Below, one piece after another: positions 44,456 to 56,721 of a stretch of 64,000 nucleotides of DNA; the stretch's first letter is position 1, and each line of letters opens with the position of its first letter. The stretch covers positions 6,461,001 to 6,525,000 of the forward strand of contig NZ_CP034444.1 in NCBI RefSeq assembly GCF_003952385.1. Direction: 5' to 3'. The notes under the pieces were generated by a model that did no database searches, was not told where the DNA came from, and was given only the letters and a program-made list of their open reading frames with translations. A program made the translations under genes and the position numbers. The stretch is from Mesorhizobium sp. M1D.F.Ca.ET.043.01.1.1 (GTDB taxonomy: Bacteria > Pseudomonadota > Alphaproteobacteria > Rhizobiales > Rhizobiaceae).

Positions 44456-45730
44456 ATGAGCAAAGTTAGCAACAACGGCGGCGATTCAAAGAACACGCTC
44501 TATTGCTCGTTTTGCGGCAAAAGCCAGCACGAAGTGCGCAAGCTGATCGCCGGTCCGACCGTCTTCATCTGCGATGAATGCGTCGAGCTCTGCATGGACA
44601 TCATCCGCGAGGAGAACAAGACCTCGATGGTGAAGTCGCGCGAGGGCGTGCCGACCCCGCAGGAGATCCTCAAGGTCCTCGACGACTATGTCATCGGCCA
44701 GCCCTACGCCAAACGGGTGCTGTCGGTGGCCGTCCACAACCACTACAAGCGCCTCGCGCATGCCGGCAAGAACAACGATGTCGAGTTGGCGAAGTCGAAC
44801 ATCCTGCTGATCGGCCCGACCGGCTGCGGCAAGACGCTGCTCGCCCAGACGCTCGCCCGCATCATCGACGTGCCCTTCACCATGGCCGACGCCACGACGC
44901 TGACCGAAGCCGGTTACGTCGGCGAGGACGTCGAGAACATTATCCTGAAGCTGCTGCAGTCGGCCGACTACAATGTCGAGCGCGCCCAGCGCGGCATCGT
45001 CTATATCGACGAGATCGACAAGATCTCGCGCAAGTCGGACAACCCCTCGATCACCCGTGACGTGTCGGGCGAGGGCGTGCAGCAGGCGCTCTTGAAGATC
45101 ATGGAAGGCACCGTCGCCTCCGTGCCGCCGCAGGGCGGCCGCAAGCACCCGCAGCAGGAATTCCTGCAGGTCGACACCGCCAACATCCTGTTCATCTGCG
45201 GCGGCGCCTTTGCCGGGCTCGACAAGATCATCTCGGATCGCGGCCGCAAGACCTCGATCGGCTTCGGCGCGACCGTGGCTTCGCCCGAGGATCGCCGCAC
45301 CGGGGACCTGTTTCGTCAGGTCGAGCCGGAGGATCTGTTGAAATTCGGCCTGATTCCGGAATTCGTCGGCCGCCTGCCGGTGCTTGCCACGCTCGAAGAC
45401 CTCGACGAGCCGGCGCTGATCCAGATCCTGACCGAGCCGAAGAACGCGCTGGTCAAGCAGTATCAGCGGCTGTTCGAGATGGAGAATGTCGACCTCACCT
45501 TCCATGAGAACGCGCTGTCGGCGATCGCCAAGCGCGCCATCGAGCGCAAGACCGGCGCGCGCGGCCTGCGTTCCATCATGGAGGCGATCCTGCTCGACAC
45601 GATGTTCGAGCTTCCGGCGCTGGAAGGCGTGCGCGAAGTGGTGATCTCGGAAGAGGTTGTCTCGGGCAATGCCCGGCCGCTCTACATCTATTCCGAGCAG
45701 AAGGAAAAGAAGGGCAATGTCAGCGCCTGA
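44456..45730 (+). CDS. clpX: ATP-dependent Clp protease ATP-binding subunit ClpX
   Basis: 424 residues. AAA+ unfoldase that feeds ClpP. The N-terminal zinc-binding domain has the four cysteines CSFCGK and CDECVELC. The AAA+ core has [17 protein letters not shown] (Walker A), [10 protein letters not shown] (Walker B), the pore loop in [10 protein letters not shown], the sensor regions, and the C-terminal [14 protein letters not shown]. Length and order are normal. A terminator follows. Confidence 0.98.
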   Translation: MSKVSNNGGDSKNTLYCSFCGKSQHEVRKLIAGPTVFICDECVELCMDIIREENKTSMVKSREGVPTPQEILKVLDDYVIGQPYAKRVLSVAVHNHYKRLAHAGKNNDVELAKSNILLIGPTGCGKTLLAQTLARIIDVPFTMADATTLTEAGYVGEDVENIILKLLQSADYNVERAQRGIVYIDEIDKISRKSDNPSITRDVSGEGVQQALLKIMEGTVASVPPQGGRKHPQQEFLQVDTANILFICGGAFAGLDKIISDRGRKTSIGFGATVASPEDRRTGDLFRQVEPEDLLKFGLIPEFVGRLPVLATLEDLDEPALIQILTEPKNALVKQYQRLFEMENVDLTFHENALSAIAKRAIERKTGARGLRSIMEAILLDTMFELPALEGVREVVISEEVVSGNARPLYIYSEQKEKKGNVSA

Positions 45731-45760
45731 GATGGCCGCTGACCCGGTGATTTTTCATGG

Positions 45761-45786
45761 AACGGCGCCCGTGCGGCGCCGTTTTG
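45761..45786 (+). terminator. Rho-independent terminator of clpX
   Basis: AACGGCGCC and GGCGCCGTT pair across a CGTGC loop, followed by TTTT. It lies 30 bp after the clpX stop. Confidence 0.8.
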
Positions 45787-46005
45787 CTGTGAGGATGCGC
45801 CGCCTGGAGATGGAGTGGACCGAGCGACCATGTTGACCCTTGATCTTTGCACCACCCGCATCCACCTAACAGCGGAAGGCCGAAGCGCCGAATTCTGTGC
45901 TGTAAAACTCCCGTCACAAAGGGTGGTAGGCGGAACGACGCTCGGTCGTTAATATGAGATTCGCGATTGGCTAAAATTAGCGGTCGCGACATGAAAGGTT
46001 GGACA

Positions 46006-48417
<2,412 letters not shown>

Positions 48418-48448
48418 CATCTTCTAACATTGCGACGCACAAAGAGAG

Positions 48449-48473
48449 AGCCGGGCTTCCAGCCCGGCTTTTT
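48449..48473 (+). terminator. Rho-independent terminator of lon
   Basis: A perfect 9-bp stem, AGCCGGGCT with AGCCCGGCT, closes on TCC and is followed by TTTTT. Confidence 0.93.
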
Positions 48474-48613
48474 CATGTGAAAAATACCCGAAAAAGTAGA
48501 AAAAAGCCCGGAATTCCGCGGTTTTCGGCTTGGGTTCCGGAACGCTTCTTTCTAAAGTCCGTTTCCTGCCGGATGAGTCGTACGTTCCGGTTTTCTCATG
48601 GAAGGGAATTTTG

Positions 48614-48886
48614 ATGAACAAGAACGAACTGGTGTCCGCTGTCGCCGACTCCGCAAGCATTTCGAAGGCTGACGCGCAGTCCGCCGTCGATGCGGTGTTC
48701 TCCGTGATCACTGGCGAACTGAAGAAGGGCGGCGATGTCCGGCTTGTCGGCTTCGGAAATTTCACCGTGTCCAAACGCGCTGCTTCGACCGGCCGCAACC
48801 CGCAGACCGGCGCGGAAGTGAAGATTCCGGCGCGCACCGTGCCGAAGTTCTCGGCCGGCAAGGGCCTCAAGGACGCGGTCAACTAA
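48614..48886 (+). CDS. hupB: DNA-binding protein HU
   Basis: 90 residues. The small basic histone-like protein that bends DNA. Family landmarks are MNKNELVSAVADSA, the hydrophobic dimer core, VRLVGFGNF, and the DNA-binding arm RNPQTGAEVKIPA followed by KFSAGKGLKDAVN. It lies downstream of lon, as in many proteobacteria, with its own terminator. The start has AAGGGAATTTTG upstream. Confidence 0.96.
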   Translation: MNKNELVSAVADSASISKADAQSAVDAVFSVITGELKKGGDVRLVGFGNFTVSKRAASTGRNPQTGAEVKIPARTVPKFSAGKGLKDAVN

Positions 48887-48906
48887 GACCATTTTCTTTT
48901 AAGCTC

Positions 48907-48941
48907 AGAAGAGCCGGGCTTGCCCGGCTCTTCTTTTTTTA
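48907..48941 (+). terminator. Rho-independent terminator of hupB
   Basis: AAGAGCCGGGC and GCCCGGCTCTT pair across a two-base loop, followed by seven Ts. A textbook terminator. Confidence 0.95.
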
Positions 48942-48968
48942 GCCCTACGGCGGCAGGACGTGCGCGGT

Positions 48969-49991
48969 TCAGGCGGTCGGCGCGTCGGCGCGCATCAGGC
49001 TCTCCTGCTTGAGATCCGCCCACAAGGCCGCCGGGATGTTGACGTCGAGCAGCGCGCGATTGGCTTCGACCTCAGCCGGCCGCTGGCCGCCGGGGATCAC
49101 CGACATCACGCAAGGATGCCGCAGCGGGAACTGCAGCGCGGCCTCGATCAGCCGCACGCCATGGCGCTTGCAGACCGCCTCGATGCGCGCCACGCGCTCG
49201 AGAACGTCCTTTGGCGCTTCGGAATAGTTGTAAAAGGCGCCGGGCCTCGGCCCCGTCGCCAGGATACCCGAATTGTAGGGGCCACCGAGAACGATGCCGA
49301 TGCCGCGTTTCTCGCAGAGCGGCAGGAACGTGGCCAGCGCTTCCTGCTCGAGCAGCGTGTAGCGGCCGGCGAGCAGGAACAGGTCGAAGTCGCCGCGCTC
49401 GGCAAGCGTCTGGCAGACCTGCCATTCGTTGATGCCGCCGCCGAAGGCCTTGATCACACCTTGGTCGCGCAGCGAAAGCAGCCCGTAGTAGCCCGAGGAC
49501 ATGAACTCCTCGATGCGCCTGTCCGACGCCTCCTTGCTGCCGTGGGTGAATATGTCGACGTCGTGCACATAGAGGATGTCGATGCGATCGACGCCGAGAC
49601 GCTCCAGCGAGGCCTCGAAGGAGCGCATCACGCCGTCATAGCTGTAATCGTAGACTTCCCGGCGCGAGGGCGTGTCGAAGAACTTGCCGATGCCGGTGCG
49701 CTGTTCAGGCGCAGAGACGCGCATGAGGCGGCCGACCTTGCTCGACAGCGCATAGTCGTCGCGCTTCTTGCCGCGCAGGAAGGGGTTGAGCCGGGTTTCG
49801 GAGAGGCCAAGGCCATAGAGCGGAGCGGTGTCGAAGTAGCGGCAGCCGGTCTTCCACGCCGCTTCCAGCGTGGTATTGGCATCCTCATCGGAGACGGCAC
49901 GGTAGAGATTGCCGAGCGGCGCGGTGCCGAAGCCGAGCTCGGTGAAGGTGATGCCGCCATTGCCGATGCGGTCGAAATGCCGTGTCTTCAT
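48969..49991 (-). CDS. Aldo/keto reductase, D-threo-aldose (L-fucose) dehydrogenase type
   Basis: 340 residues. Cytosolic NAD(P)-dependent oxidoreductase with the family landmarks ELGFGTAPLGNLYRAVSD, FDTAPLYGLGLSE (catalytic aspartate and tyrosine), SSKVGRL (lysine) and the closing SVIPGGQRP. The pattern fits the L-fucose/D-threo-aldose 1-dehydrogenase branch, which oxidises free sugars to lactones. It diverges from the SIS–creatininase pair and belongs to the sugar cluster. Confidence 0.85.
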   Translation of the reverse strand: MKTRHFDRIGNGGITFTELGFGTAPLGNLYRAVSDEDANTTLEAAWKTGCRYFDTAPLYGLGLSETRLNPFLRGKKRDDYALSSKVGRLMRVSAPEQRTGIGKFFDTPSRREVYDYSYDGVMRSFEASLERLGVDRIDILYVHDVDIFTHGSKEASDRRIEEFMSSGYYGLLSLRDQGVIKAFGGGINEWQVCQTLAERGDFDLFLLAGRYTLLEQEALATFLPLCEKRGIGIVLGGPYNSGILATGPRPGAFYNYSEAPKDVLERVARIEAVCKRHGVRLIEAALQFPLRHPCVMSVIPGGQRPAEVEANRALLDVNIPAALWADLKQESLMRADAPTA

Positions 49992-50177
49992 ATTCTCAAA
50001 TGTCCCGGATCGATTTGTCTGACATGACACTATCACGCTGGTGGCACAGCAAAAGCGCCGAGGCTCGTTGGACATGAATTTTCGCGGTGATAGCATGAAC
50101 AAAAACAAGTGTTTCGCGCGAAACGCGAACGCAAAGCCGCATGCCTATTGAGGCTTGGGCCGACAGGATGAACAGCT

Positions 50178-50744
50178 ATGACGCAAGCCGGACCGGAGAT
50201 GTTCGAGATCGCGCTGGACGAGCTTGGCGCGGTTGTGAAGCGCATCGATGACGGCCGGGTCGACGCCGCCTGCGCTATGCTTGCCGGCGCCGGCAGGATC
50301 GTCGTCTATGGCTGCGGCCGCGAAGCACTGCAGGTCAAAGGCTTCGCCATGCGGCTCTATCATCTCGGCCTGCCTGTCTCGGTTGTCGGCGACATGACCA
50401 CGCCGCCGCTGGGGAAAGGCGATGTCTTCCTGGCAAGTTCCGGACCGGGCGAGACGGCGACGGTGCTGACCCTGATGCGTGTTGCGCGCGACGCCGGCGC
50501 CAGGGTGCTGCTGCTGACCGCCGAACCGGCCGGCAGCGCGGCGAGACTTGCCGACTTCACGCTGCTCGTCCCGGCCCAGACCATGGCCAGCGACCAGGGC
50601 GCCGCCAGAACCTCCGTGCTGCCGATGGGCTCGCTGTTCGAGGGCGCGCTGTTCCTGCTGTTCGAGGTGATGGTGCTGAAGCTCAAGCTGCTCACCGGCG
50701 CGACGCCCGAGGCGATGCGCGCCCGGCACACGAATATGGAGTAG
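50178..50744 (+). CDS. SIS-domain sugar isomerase (6-phospho-3-hexuloisomerase-like)
   Basis: 188 residues, one SIS domain. Visible are IVVYGCGREALQVKGFAMRL, the phosphosugar-binding SSGPGETATVL and a C-terminal helix pair ending MRARHTNME, as in HxlB-type isomerases. It should isomerise a phosphosugar, but the substrate is uncertain. It precedes the creatininase-family gene by 1 bp. Confidence 0.8.
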   Translation: MTQAGPEMFEIALDELGAVVKRIDDGRVDAACAMLAGAGRIVVYGCGREALQVKGFAMRLYHLGLPVSVVGDMTTPPLGKGDVFLASSGPGETATVLTLMRVARDAGARVLLLTAEPAGSAARLADFTLLVPAQTMASDQGAARTSVLPMGSLFEGALFLLFEVMVLKLKLLTGATPEAMRARHTNME

Positions 50745-50745
50745 G

Positions 50746-51492
50746 ATGATGCGCTACGAACTGATGCTGCCGCACCAGATCCGCAAGGCGATCGAGGAGA
50801 ACTGGCCGGTCGCGTTGCCGCTCGGCGTGCTCGAATACCATGGCGAACACATGGCGGTCGGCATGGACACGCTGGCGGTGATCAAGACGCTGGAACACTT
50901 CGAGAGGGAGAGGGACATCGTCATCCTGCCGCCCTTCTACTATGGCGCGGCGAGCTATGCCGTGGCGCCGCCGGAAGGCAGCGGCTCGGTGCAGGTCGGC
51001 GGTCCGGTGCTGGCGCCCTTCGCGGAGGAGCTGTTCTACGGCCTGCTGCGCATCGGCTTCCGCAACATCCACGCCATAATCCATCACCAGACCGAGAATT
51101 TCGTCGCCGGCATGCCGACCGATCTCGCCTTCAAGACCGCCGGCCGGCAGGCGATCTTCCGCTTCCTGGAGAAGCAGCGCGGCGAGGGCTGGTGGGGTTC
51201 AGACAAGATGGCCGACTACTATTCCGGCCATGCCCAGGGCGAGAACGTCTTCAACTGGGTGCAGGTGCATCCGCTGATGCCGGCCGCGATGAACGGCAAA
51301 TATCCGTTCGACCATGCCGGCATCGGCGAGACCTCGCTGATGCTGGCGCTGTGTCCCGAGGCGGTGGATGCCGGTCATCTCGCGGACAATACCGGCTGGT
51401 ACACGAAAAACGCGCCGGAGGCGTCGGCCGAGCTCGGGCAGAACGGTGTCGAGATGATCCTCGATCATCTCAGGGCGATATTGGTGAGGTAG
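50746..51492 (+). CDS. Creatininase-family amidohydrolase
   Basis: 248 residues. The metal-binding core is LPLGVLEYHGEHMAVGMDTL, which aligns with the GSxEQHGPHLPLGTD motif of creatininases (here Y in place of Q). Later IHHQTENF corresponds to the second metal-site region. Creatininase-fold enzymes include creatinine, riboflavin-precursor and mycofactocin hydrolases; this one is of an unassigned subgroup. A GGAG ribosome site is inside the preceding gene, so the two are coupled. Confidence 0.78.
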   Translation: MMRYELMLPHQIRKAIEENWPVALPLGVLEYHGEHMAVGMDTLAVIKTLEHFERERDIVILPPFYYGAASYAVAPPEGSGSVQVGGPVLAPFAEELFYGLLRIGFRNIHAIIHHQTENFVAGMPTDLAFKTAGRQAIFRFLEKQRGEGWWGSDKMADYYSGHAQGENVFNWVQVHPLMPAAMNGKYPFDHAGIGETSLMLALCPEAVDAGHLADNTGWYTKNAPEASAELGQNGVEMILDHLRAILVR

Positions 51493-51535
51493 GTGCGCGT
51501 CTCCTTCTTCCGTAAGGGGACAAAGGGAAAGCGCC

Positions 51536-52453
51536 CTACTTCACCGAACCGGCCGTCATGCCCATGATCAGGTAGCGTTCAAGCAGGATGCCGATAACGG
51601 CAAGGGGCGCGATCGCCGCCGTGGCAAGGGCTGCCATCGACCACCAGTTGATGCCTTGCGAGCCCGTCTGGCTCGCCACCATGACCGGGATGGTCTTGGC
51701 ATCGGTCGAGGTGAGCAGGGCGGCGAAGAAATACTCGTTCCAGCACAGCACCATCGCCAGGATGAAGGCGGCGACCATGCCGGGCAGCGCGATCGGCATG
51801 ACGATGCGGAAGAAGGCGCCCCAGATGGTCAGACCGTCGACCAGGGCAGCCTCCTCGAGCTCGACGGGAATCGAGTTGAACTGGTCGCGCATGATCCAGA
51901 TGACGATCGGCAGCACCATCAGCGTGTAGAGGAGCACGAGGCCGATGCGCGTGTCGAGCAGCGCCACTTCCCGGTAGAGCACCAGGAAGGGCAGCGCCAG
52001 CACCACCGGCGGCAGGATAAGCTGCGACAGGAAGAAGAAGGAGATGTCCTCGTTCTTGAACCAGGCGAATTTGTAGCGATAGCGGGTGAGGCCATAGGCG
52101 GCGAGGCTGCCGATGACGATGGCAAGGCTCGACGCGCCGACCGAGGTGATGACCGAGTTCATGAAGCGTTTCAGGAACTCGTCGCGTACGGTCGAGGTCT
52201 GGAAGATCGAATCCGGCGACAGGCCGAGCGAACGCCAGCCTTTCCAGTCGGGCTGGAAGTCGACGAAGGGGATGAGGTGGCCTTGCGTGACGTCGACGGC
52301 CGATTTGAACGATGTGGTGATCGTCCAATAGATCGGGAACAGGCAGACGAATGACCAGAAGACCAGCGCGCCATAGATGAAGACGCGGCTTGTGATGAGG
52401 GCGGCCGGCGAGCGGATCTCGGAAACGGTGTAGTCTGTGGTCTGGACGCTCAT
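51536..52453 (-). CDS. ABC sugar transporter permease (MalG type)
   Basis: 305 residues, six membrane segments. Permease subunit that contacts the ATPase through its EAA loop (EEAALVDGLTIWGAFFRIVM). The C-terminal GSVK end is typical. It is the third gene of the leftward arm (binding protein, MalF-like, MalG-like), 8 bp after the MalF-like gene. Confidence 0.9.
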   Translation of the reverse strand: MSVQTTDYTVSEIRSPAALITSRVFIYGALVFWSFVCLFPIYWTITTSFKSAVDVTQGHLIPFVDFQPDWKGWRSLGLSPDSIFQTSTVRDEFLKRFMNSVITSVGASSLAIVIGSLAAYGLTRYRYKFAWFKNEDISFFFLSQLILPPVVLALPFLVLYREVALLDTRIGLVLLYTLMVLPIVIWIMRDQFNSIPVELEEAALVDGLTIWGAFFRIVMPIALPGMVAAFILAMVLCWNEYFFAALLTSTDAKTIPVMVASQTGSQGINWWSMAALATAAIAPLAVIGILLERYLIMGMTAGSVK

Positions 52454-52461
52454 GATCCCGC

Positions 52462-53583
52462 TCAGTTGACGTTGCGCACGAAGCGGCTGGCGAGCTTCAG
52501 CAGCCAGGTGACGAACACGATGATGATGATCAGGTATGCCATGGCCAGCATGGTGCCGTAGCCGACATTCGAGCGGTCGCGATACTCGCGGTAGATGAAA
52601 CTCGAAACGGAATCGGTCGCCCCGCCGGGGCCGCCGGACGTCACCGTGATGATGATGTCGGCGAGCTTCAGCTTGAAGATAATGCGCAGGATCACCGCCG
52701 TCACCGATACCGGCAGCATCAGCGGGAAGGTTACCTGCCAGAATGTCTGCCAGGTGGTCGCGCCGTCGACGCGCGCCGCTTCAAGCACCTCGCGCGACAT
52801 CGCCTGCAGGCCGGCGAGGAGCATGATCATCATGAACGGAATGAAGGTCCAGGCGTCGAGCACCATGATAGAGATGCGGGCGATGATCGGGTCGGAGAAG
52901 AAGGCGGGATTGTCCCAGCCGAGATGCCGCGCCAGCGTCGCCGCCGGTCCGAACCGGTATTCCATCAGCGACTTGCCGACCATCCACGACACGGCGACCG
53001 GCGACAGCATCAGCGGCAGCAGGAAGACGACACGGAAGAATTTTCGTGCCTTGATCTGGGCGTTGAGCAGCAGTGCCAGGCCGAAGGCGATGGTGTATTC
53101 GACCAGCACCGCCAGCACATAGAGCACCATGTTGAACAGCGCGTTGCGATAGTAGGGGTCGGCCAGCATCTGCCAGAAATTGTCGAGCCCGTTGAACCTG
53201 CGTCCAGTGAAGGAGCTGAGGTTCCAGTCGGTCAGCGCGATATAGAAGCCGAACAGCGTCGGGAAGATCACCATGGCGATGGTGAAGAGCAGCGCCGGCA
53301 GCAGGAACAGCGCGCGCTGGCCGTCCTCGCCGCGCGTCAGCACCTGCCAGGCGCCGAGCGCAATGCCCCACAGCACATAGGCATAGACGACGGGACGCCA
53401 AGTATAGAAGCCGATCGTGTCGACCTCGGTCTTGTAGAGGATCTGCATCACGATCGCCGCCAGCAACACGAGCGTCGCAACAATCATCAGGGCCCAGCCG
53501 AGGCGCTTGCGGCCGGGTGGGATCAGATCGGCCGGTGTGGAATTTGCCGGCCATGCATTCGCGGTCGAAGTCTGCTCAGCCAC
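52462..53583 (-). CDS. ABC sugar transporter permease (MalF type)
   Basis: 373 residues, longer than usual because of an N-terminal extension with two extra membrane segments (about residues 30–90). The EAA loop reads LEAARVDGATTWQTFWQVTF. It pairs with the MalG-like permease. A proline-rich cytoplasmic head (STPADLIPPGRKR) precedes the first helix. Confidence 0.9.
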   Translation of the reverse strand: MAEQTSTANAWPANSTPADLIPPGRKRLGWALMIVATLVLLAAIVMQILYKTEVDTIGFYTWRPVVYAYVLWGIALGAWQVLTRGEDGQRALFLLPALLFTIAMVIFPTLFGFYIALTDWNLSSFTGRRFNGLDNFWQMLADPYYRNALFNMVLYVLAVLVEYTIAFGLALLLNAQIKARKFFRVVFLLPLMLSPVAVSWMVGKSLMEYRFGPAATLARHLGWDNPAFFSDPIIARISIMVLDAWTFIPFMMIMLLAGLQAMSREVLEAARVDGATTWQTFWQVTFPLMLPVSVTAVILRIIFKLKLADIIITVTSGGPGGATDSVSSFIYREYRDRSNVGYGTMLAMAYLIIIIVFVTWLLKLASRFVRNVN

Positions 53584-53679
53584 GCCTCTCGCCTCTTTGC
53601 ACAGATGTCCGGCCGTGGCCGGTAAAGGTGCGGCCCGGCAACGAGGCGTCGCCGGGCCGCGACTTTTCGATGCGACAGC

Positions 53680-55356
53680 CTACATGCCGAGCGAGGCTTT
53701 GTAGAGCTTGATCTGGTTCTCGCGGCCGATCTGGTCGGTCAGCTTCTCCCAGGCGGCAGCGATCGCGTCGGCGCCTTCCTGCGCCTTCATCTTGCCGGCA
53801 AAGGTGTTGGCCAGGATGTCCTCGGCGGCGCTGTAGTACTGGAAGATGCCGGGGATGCGCGGCTCGATCGCCGCGTTCGGATGGTTATAAGAGTCGCCTT
53901 CCGACTTGAGGTAGGAGCTAATGAACTTCTCATCGTAGCCAGCCGCCACCCATTCCGGAATGTTGAAATGGGAGTTGCGGTAAGGCTGGAAACCGGAAGG
54001 ATAGGCCGCGCACCACAGCGACAGATCCTTGCCGCCGAGATGGGCTGCCGCCGACCAGGCCGCCTTCTTCTTCTTCTCGTCGCTGTCGACGCGCGCCATG
54101 ACATAGACGCCCCAGCCGAGATAGGCGCAGTTCGGCGCATAGTTCGGTCCGCTGGCGAGCTTGTCCCATTTGCCGGTCTTGGAATTGTAGACGTCGTCCG
54201 AGCCCGGCAGGATGGAGAATCCGGTTACGTCCCCGACGACCGAAGCGTCGTTGGTCTTGGCATTCGAGCCAGCGTCTCCCCACCACGCCAGCATCGAACC
54301 GGTGCCACCCAGGAATTGCGAGAAACAGGTCTGGTTCGGGTCGGCGTTGATCTGATCTTGCGGTTCGAAAGGCAGCGCGTCGATCACGTCCTGGATCGCC
54401 CGGACCCAAGCCGGGTTGTTGACCCGCGGCTTCATCGTCTCCGGGTCGAACAGCCAGGCCTTGTCGTCCGGATGCTTGGCATAGGCGCTGGCGCGGCTGC
54501 CGAGGAAGTAGAAGCCAAAGCCACCCCAAGGCTTGGGCGCGTCAAGATAGCCATAGACATCTTGGCCCTTCATCTGCTTGCCCTTGAGGAACTTGGTCGC
54601 GGCCTGCACCTGTTGCCATGTCTTCGGCACACCCCATTCCGTCAGGCCCGCCTTATCGCCGCTGTCGGCTTTCCATGCTGACGCCAAGTCAGGATCGGCG
54701 AACACATCGGTGCGGTAGTTGAAGTTGTGCGTGTCGCCGTCGACGGTGACGCGATACTGCTTGCCGTTCCACGTGCCGACCGGCGGCTTCAGGTAGGCCA
54801 CGAGGTCGTCCATATCGATCTGCTTCTTGACCCAGTCCGGCATTTCGGAGGTCAGACCCTTGCCGCAGACATCGCCTTCGAAAGGTGCGCCCATCTCGAC
54901 GATATCGAAGTCGATCGTATTGGTGGCAATCGCCTGTTGCAGGCGGGGGTTGTAGTCGGCCTGCGCAAGGTCGATCCAGTTGATCTTGGCGCCGGTATAG
55001 GCCTCCCATGGTTTCAGGAAGCCGCGGAACAGCACGTTGTGCAGGTTCTGGTTGTTGAGGCCCATGAAGGTGAGCTCGACGCCGGCGAACTCACCTTCCT
55101 TGACGTTGGCCTTGGTCGCCTCCAGACAGAGCTCGCCGACTTTCTGGAAGTCGGCATCCGTCGGCTGGCCCTTGCCGACGCCCGGAATCTGCAGGATTTT
55201 CGCGCGCAGGTCATCGGCCGCCGCGGCCGGCCTCGTCAGCGCGCCGAGCCCGGCGCCGGACGCCGCGGCGAGGGCGGCCATGCTGGCCGCGCCTTTCAAC
55301 AGATCGCGGCGGGTCGCCCCGGCGCGTAGCAGTTTTTCGTAAAGATCGACTCTCAT
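53680..55356 (-). CDS. ABC sugar transporter substrate-binding protein with Tat signal
   Basis: 558 residues, large for this class. The N-terminus carries a twin-arginine signal (TRRDLLKGAASMAALAAASG), implying export of a folded protein. The mature part has the type I sugar-binding layout: VELTFMGLNNQNLHNVLFRG near the start and YSAAEDILANTFAGKMKAQEGA near the end. GGGAGGAACC upstream of the ATG gives a strong ribosome site. First gene of the leftward arm. Confidence 0.88.
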   Translation of the reverse strand: MRVDLYEKLLRAGATRRDLLKGAASMAALAAASGAGLGALTRPAAAADDLRAKILQIPGVGKGQPTDADFQKVGELCLEATKANVKEGEFAGVELTFMGLNNQNLHNVLFRGFLKPWEAYTGAKINWIDLAQADYNPRLQQAIATNTIDFDIVEMGAPFEGDVCGKGLTSEMPDWVKKQIDMDDLVAYLKPPVGTWNGKQYRVTVDGDTHNFNYRTDVFADPDLASAWKADSGDKAGLTEWGVPKTWQQVQAATKFLKGKQMKGQDVYGYLDAPKPWGGFGFYFLGSRASAYAKHPDDKAWLFDPETMKPRVNNPAWVRAIQDVIDALPFEPQDQINADPNQTCFSQFLGGTGSMLAWWGDAGSNAKTNDASVVGDVTGFSILPGSDDVYNSKTGKWDKLASGPNYAPNCAYLGWGVYVMARVDSDEKKKKAAWSAAAHLGGKDLSLWCAAYPSGFQPYRNSHFNIPEWVAAGYDEKFISSYLKSEGDSYNHPNAAIEPRIPGIFQYYSAAEDILANTFAGKMKAQEGADAIAAAWEKLTDQIGRENQIKLYKASLGM

Positions 55357-55521
55357 CTCAAGGTTCCTCCCAGAACTTCCAGTCGTGAATTGAATTGCCA
55401 ATCTCGGACGCCGAAACGTCTGTGGTTCTCCTATACCATATGGGGACGTGGGACCCCACCCTGCGTCGCCTGGAACTCCGATTTTCCGGGACAAGGACCG
55501 GCTGTCGGATTGGCACTCGCA

Positions 55522-55550
55522 ACTATTCGCGTAATCGATTACCTTGTCAA
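55522..55550 (-). promoter_or_regulatory. Promoter of the binding-protein operon with LacI-type palindrome
   Basis: On the reverse strand TTGACA (55545–55550) and AATAGT (55522–55527) are 17 bp apart. The spacer holds a perfect 12-bp palindrome GTAATCGATTAC (55531–55542) with a central CG, as in LacI-family operators. A repressor there would also sit beside the rightward ATPase promoter. No LacI-type gene is in the window. Confidence 0.6.
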
Positions 55551-55634
55551 CAAGAATGGGTTTTTATCTATAAGATACTGACTTGCCCTTGCCGTTGGCA
55601 ATGGCTAGCTTGACCGAAAACGATAGGGGAGAGG

Positions 55635-56693
55635 ATGGCTCAAGTTGCGATCGCCAATGTGGCCAAGGCATTCGGAACCGTCAAGGTTCTGCACGAGGTC
55701 AGCGTCGATATCGCCGACGGCCAGTTCGTCGTGCTGGTCGGCCCTTCGGGATGCGGCAAGTCCACGCTCTTGAGGATGGTGGCGGGGCTGGAAACGGTCT
55801 CCGGCGGAACGATCTCGATCGGCGATCGGATCGTCAACAACCTGCCGCCCGCCAAGCGCGACATCGCGATGGTGTTCCAGAACTACGCGCTCTATCCGCA
55901 TAAGACGGTGGAGCAGAACATGGCCTTCGCGCTGAAGCTGCGCGGCACCGATCCTGCCGTGGTCGCCGAGCAGGTGAAGCGGGCGGCCGACATCCTCGAC
56001 CTCGCCCCCTATCTCAAGCGCTATCCGCGCCAGCTTTCCGGCGGCCAGCGACAGCGTGTCGCCATGGGCCGCGCCATCGTACGCAATCCGCAGGTGTTCC
56101 TGTTCGACGAGCCGCTTTCCAACCTCGACGCCAAGCTGCGCGTGCAGATGCGCACCGAGATCAAGGAACTGCACCAGCGGTTGAAGACCACCACCATCTA
56201 CGTCACGCACGACCAGATCGAGGCCATGACCATGGCAGACAAGATCGTGGTGATGCGCGACGGCCGCATCGAGCAGGTCGGCGCGCCGCTGGAACTGTTC
56301 GACCGGCCGGCCAATCTGTTCGTCGCCGGCTTCATCGGCTCGCCGGCGATGAACCTGCTCAAGGGCACGGTGAAGAAGGGCGAGAAGTCCGTGGTCGACA
56401 TTGCAGGCTCGGCGTTTCCGATGCCGGCCGGCATCCAGGCCGCGGATCGACAGGCCGTCGTCTATGGCGTGCGGCCGGAGCACCTGGAAATCCACCCCGA
56501 CGGCGTGGCGTCCACGATTTCGGTGGTCGAACCGACGGGCTCGGAGACGCTGGTGTTCGTACGCTTCGGCGAGGGCGAGATGGTGGCGCTGTTCCGCGAA
56601 CGTCACGACTTCAAGCCGGGCGATACGCTGAAGCTCAGGCCGCGGCTCGACCACGTCCATCTCTTCGACGCAGGGACCGGCAAGCGTCTCTGA
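55635..56693 (+). CDS. ABC sugar transporter ATPase (UgpC/MsmX type)
   Basis: 352 residues. ATPase with [19 protein letters not shown] (Walker A), the Q-loop [14 protein letters not shown], the signature [15 protein letters not shown] and Walker [17 protein letters not shown], then the C-terminal OB-like regulatory domain. It energises the two permeases encoded on the other arm. Divergent from the binding-protein gene; FucU and the kinase follow. Confidence 0.92.
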   Translation: MAQVAIANVAKAFGTVKVLHEVSVDIADGQFVVLVGPSGCGKSTLLRMVAGLETVSGGTISIGDRIVNNLPPAKRDIAMVFQNYALYPHKTVEQNMAFALKLRGTDPAVVAEQVKRAADILDLAPYLKRYPRQLSGGQRQRVAMGRAIVRNPQVFLFDEPLSNLDAKLRVQMRTEIKELHQRLKTTTIYVTHDQIEAMTMADKIVVMRDGRIEQVGAPLELFDRPANLFVAGFIGSPAMNLLKGTVKKGEKSVVDIAGSAFPMPAGIQAADRQAVVYGVRPEHLEIHPDGVASTISVVEPTGSETLVFVRFGEGEMVALFRERHDFKPGDTLKLRPRLDHVHLFDAGTGKRL

Positions 56694-56721
56694 CCGCAAA
56701 CAGACTTTCCAAGAGGAAACC

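Noticed and set aside
45839..45871. Heat-shock (RpoH) promoter before lon
   Set aside because: CTTGAT is near a typical –35, but no good –10 follows at the right distance.
55540..55574. Rightward promoter TTGTCA and TATAAG before the ATPase gene
   Set aside because: The spacing is 19 bp, longer than usual, so I do not list it as a feature.
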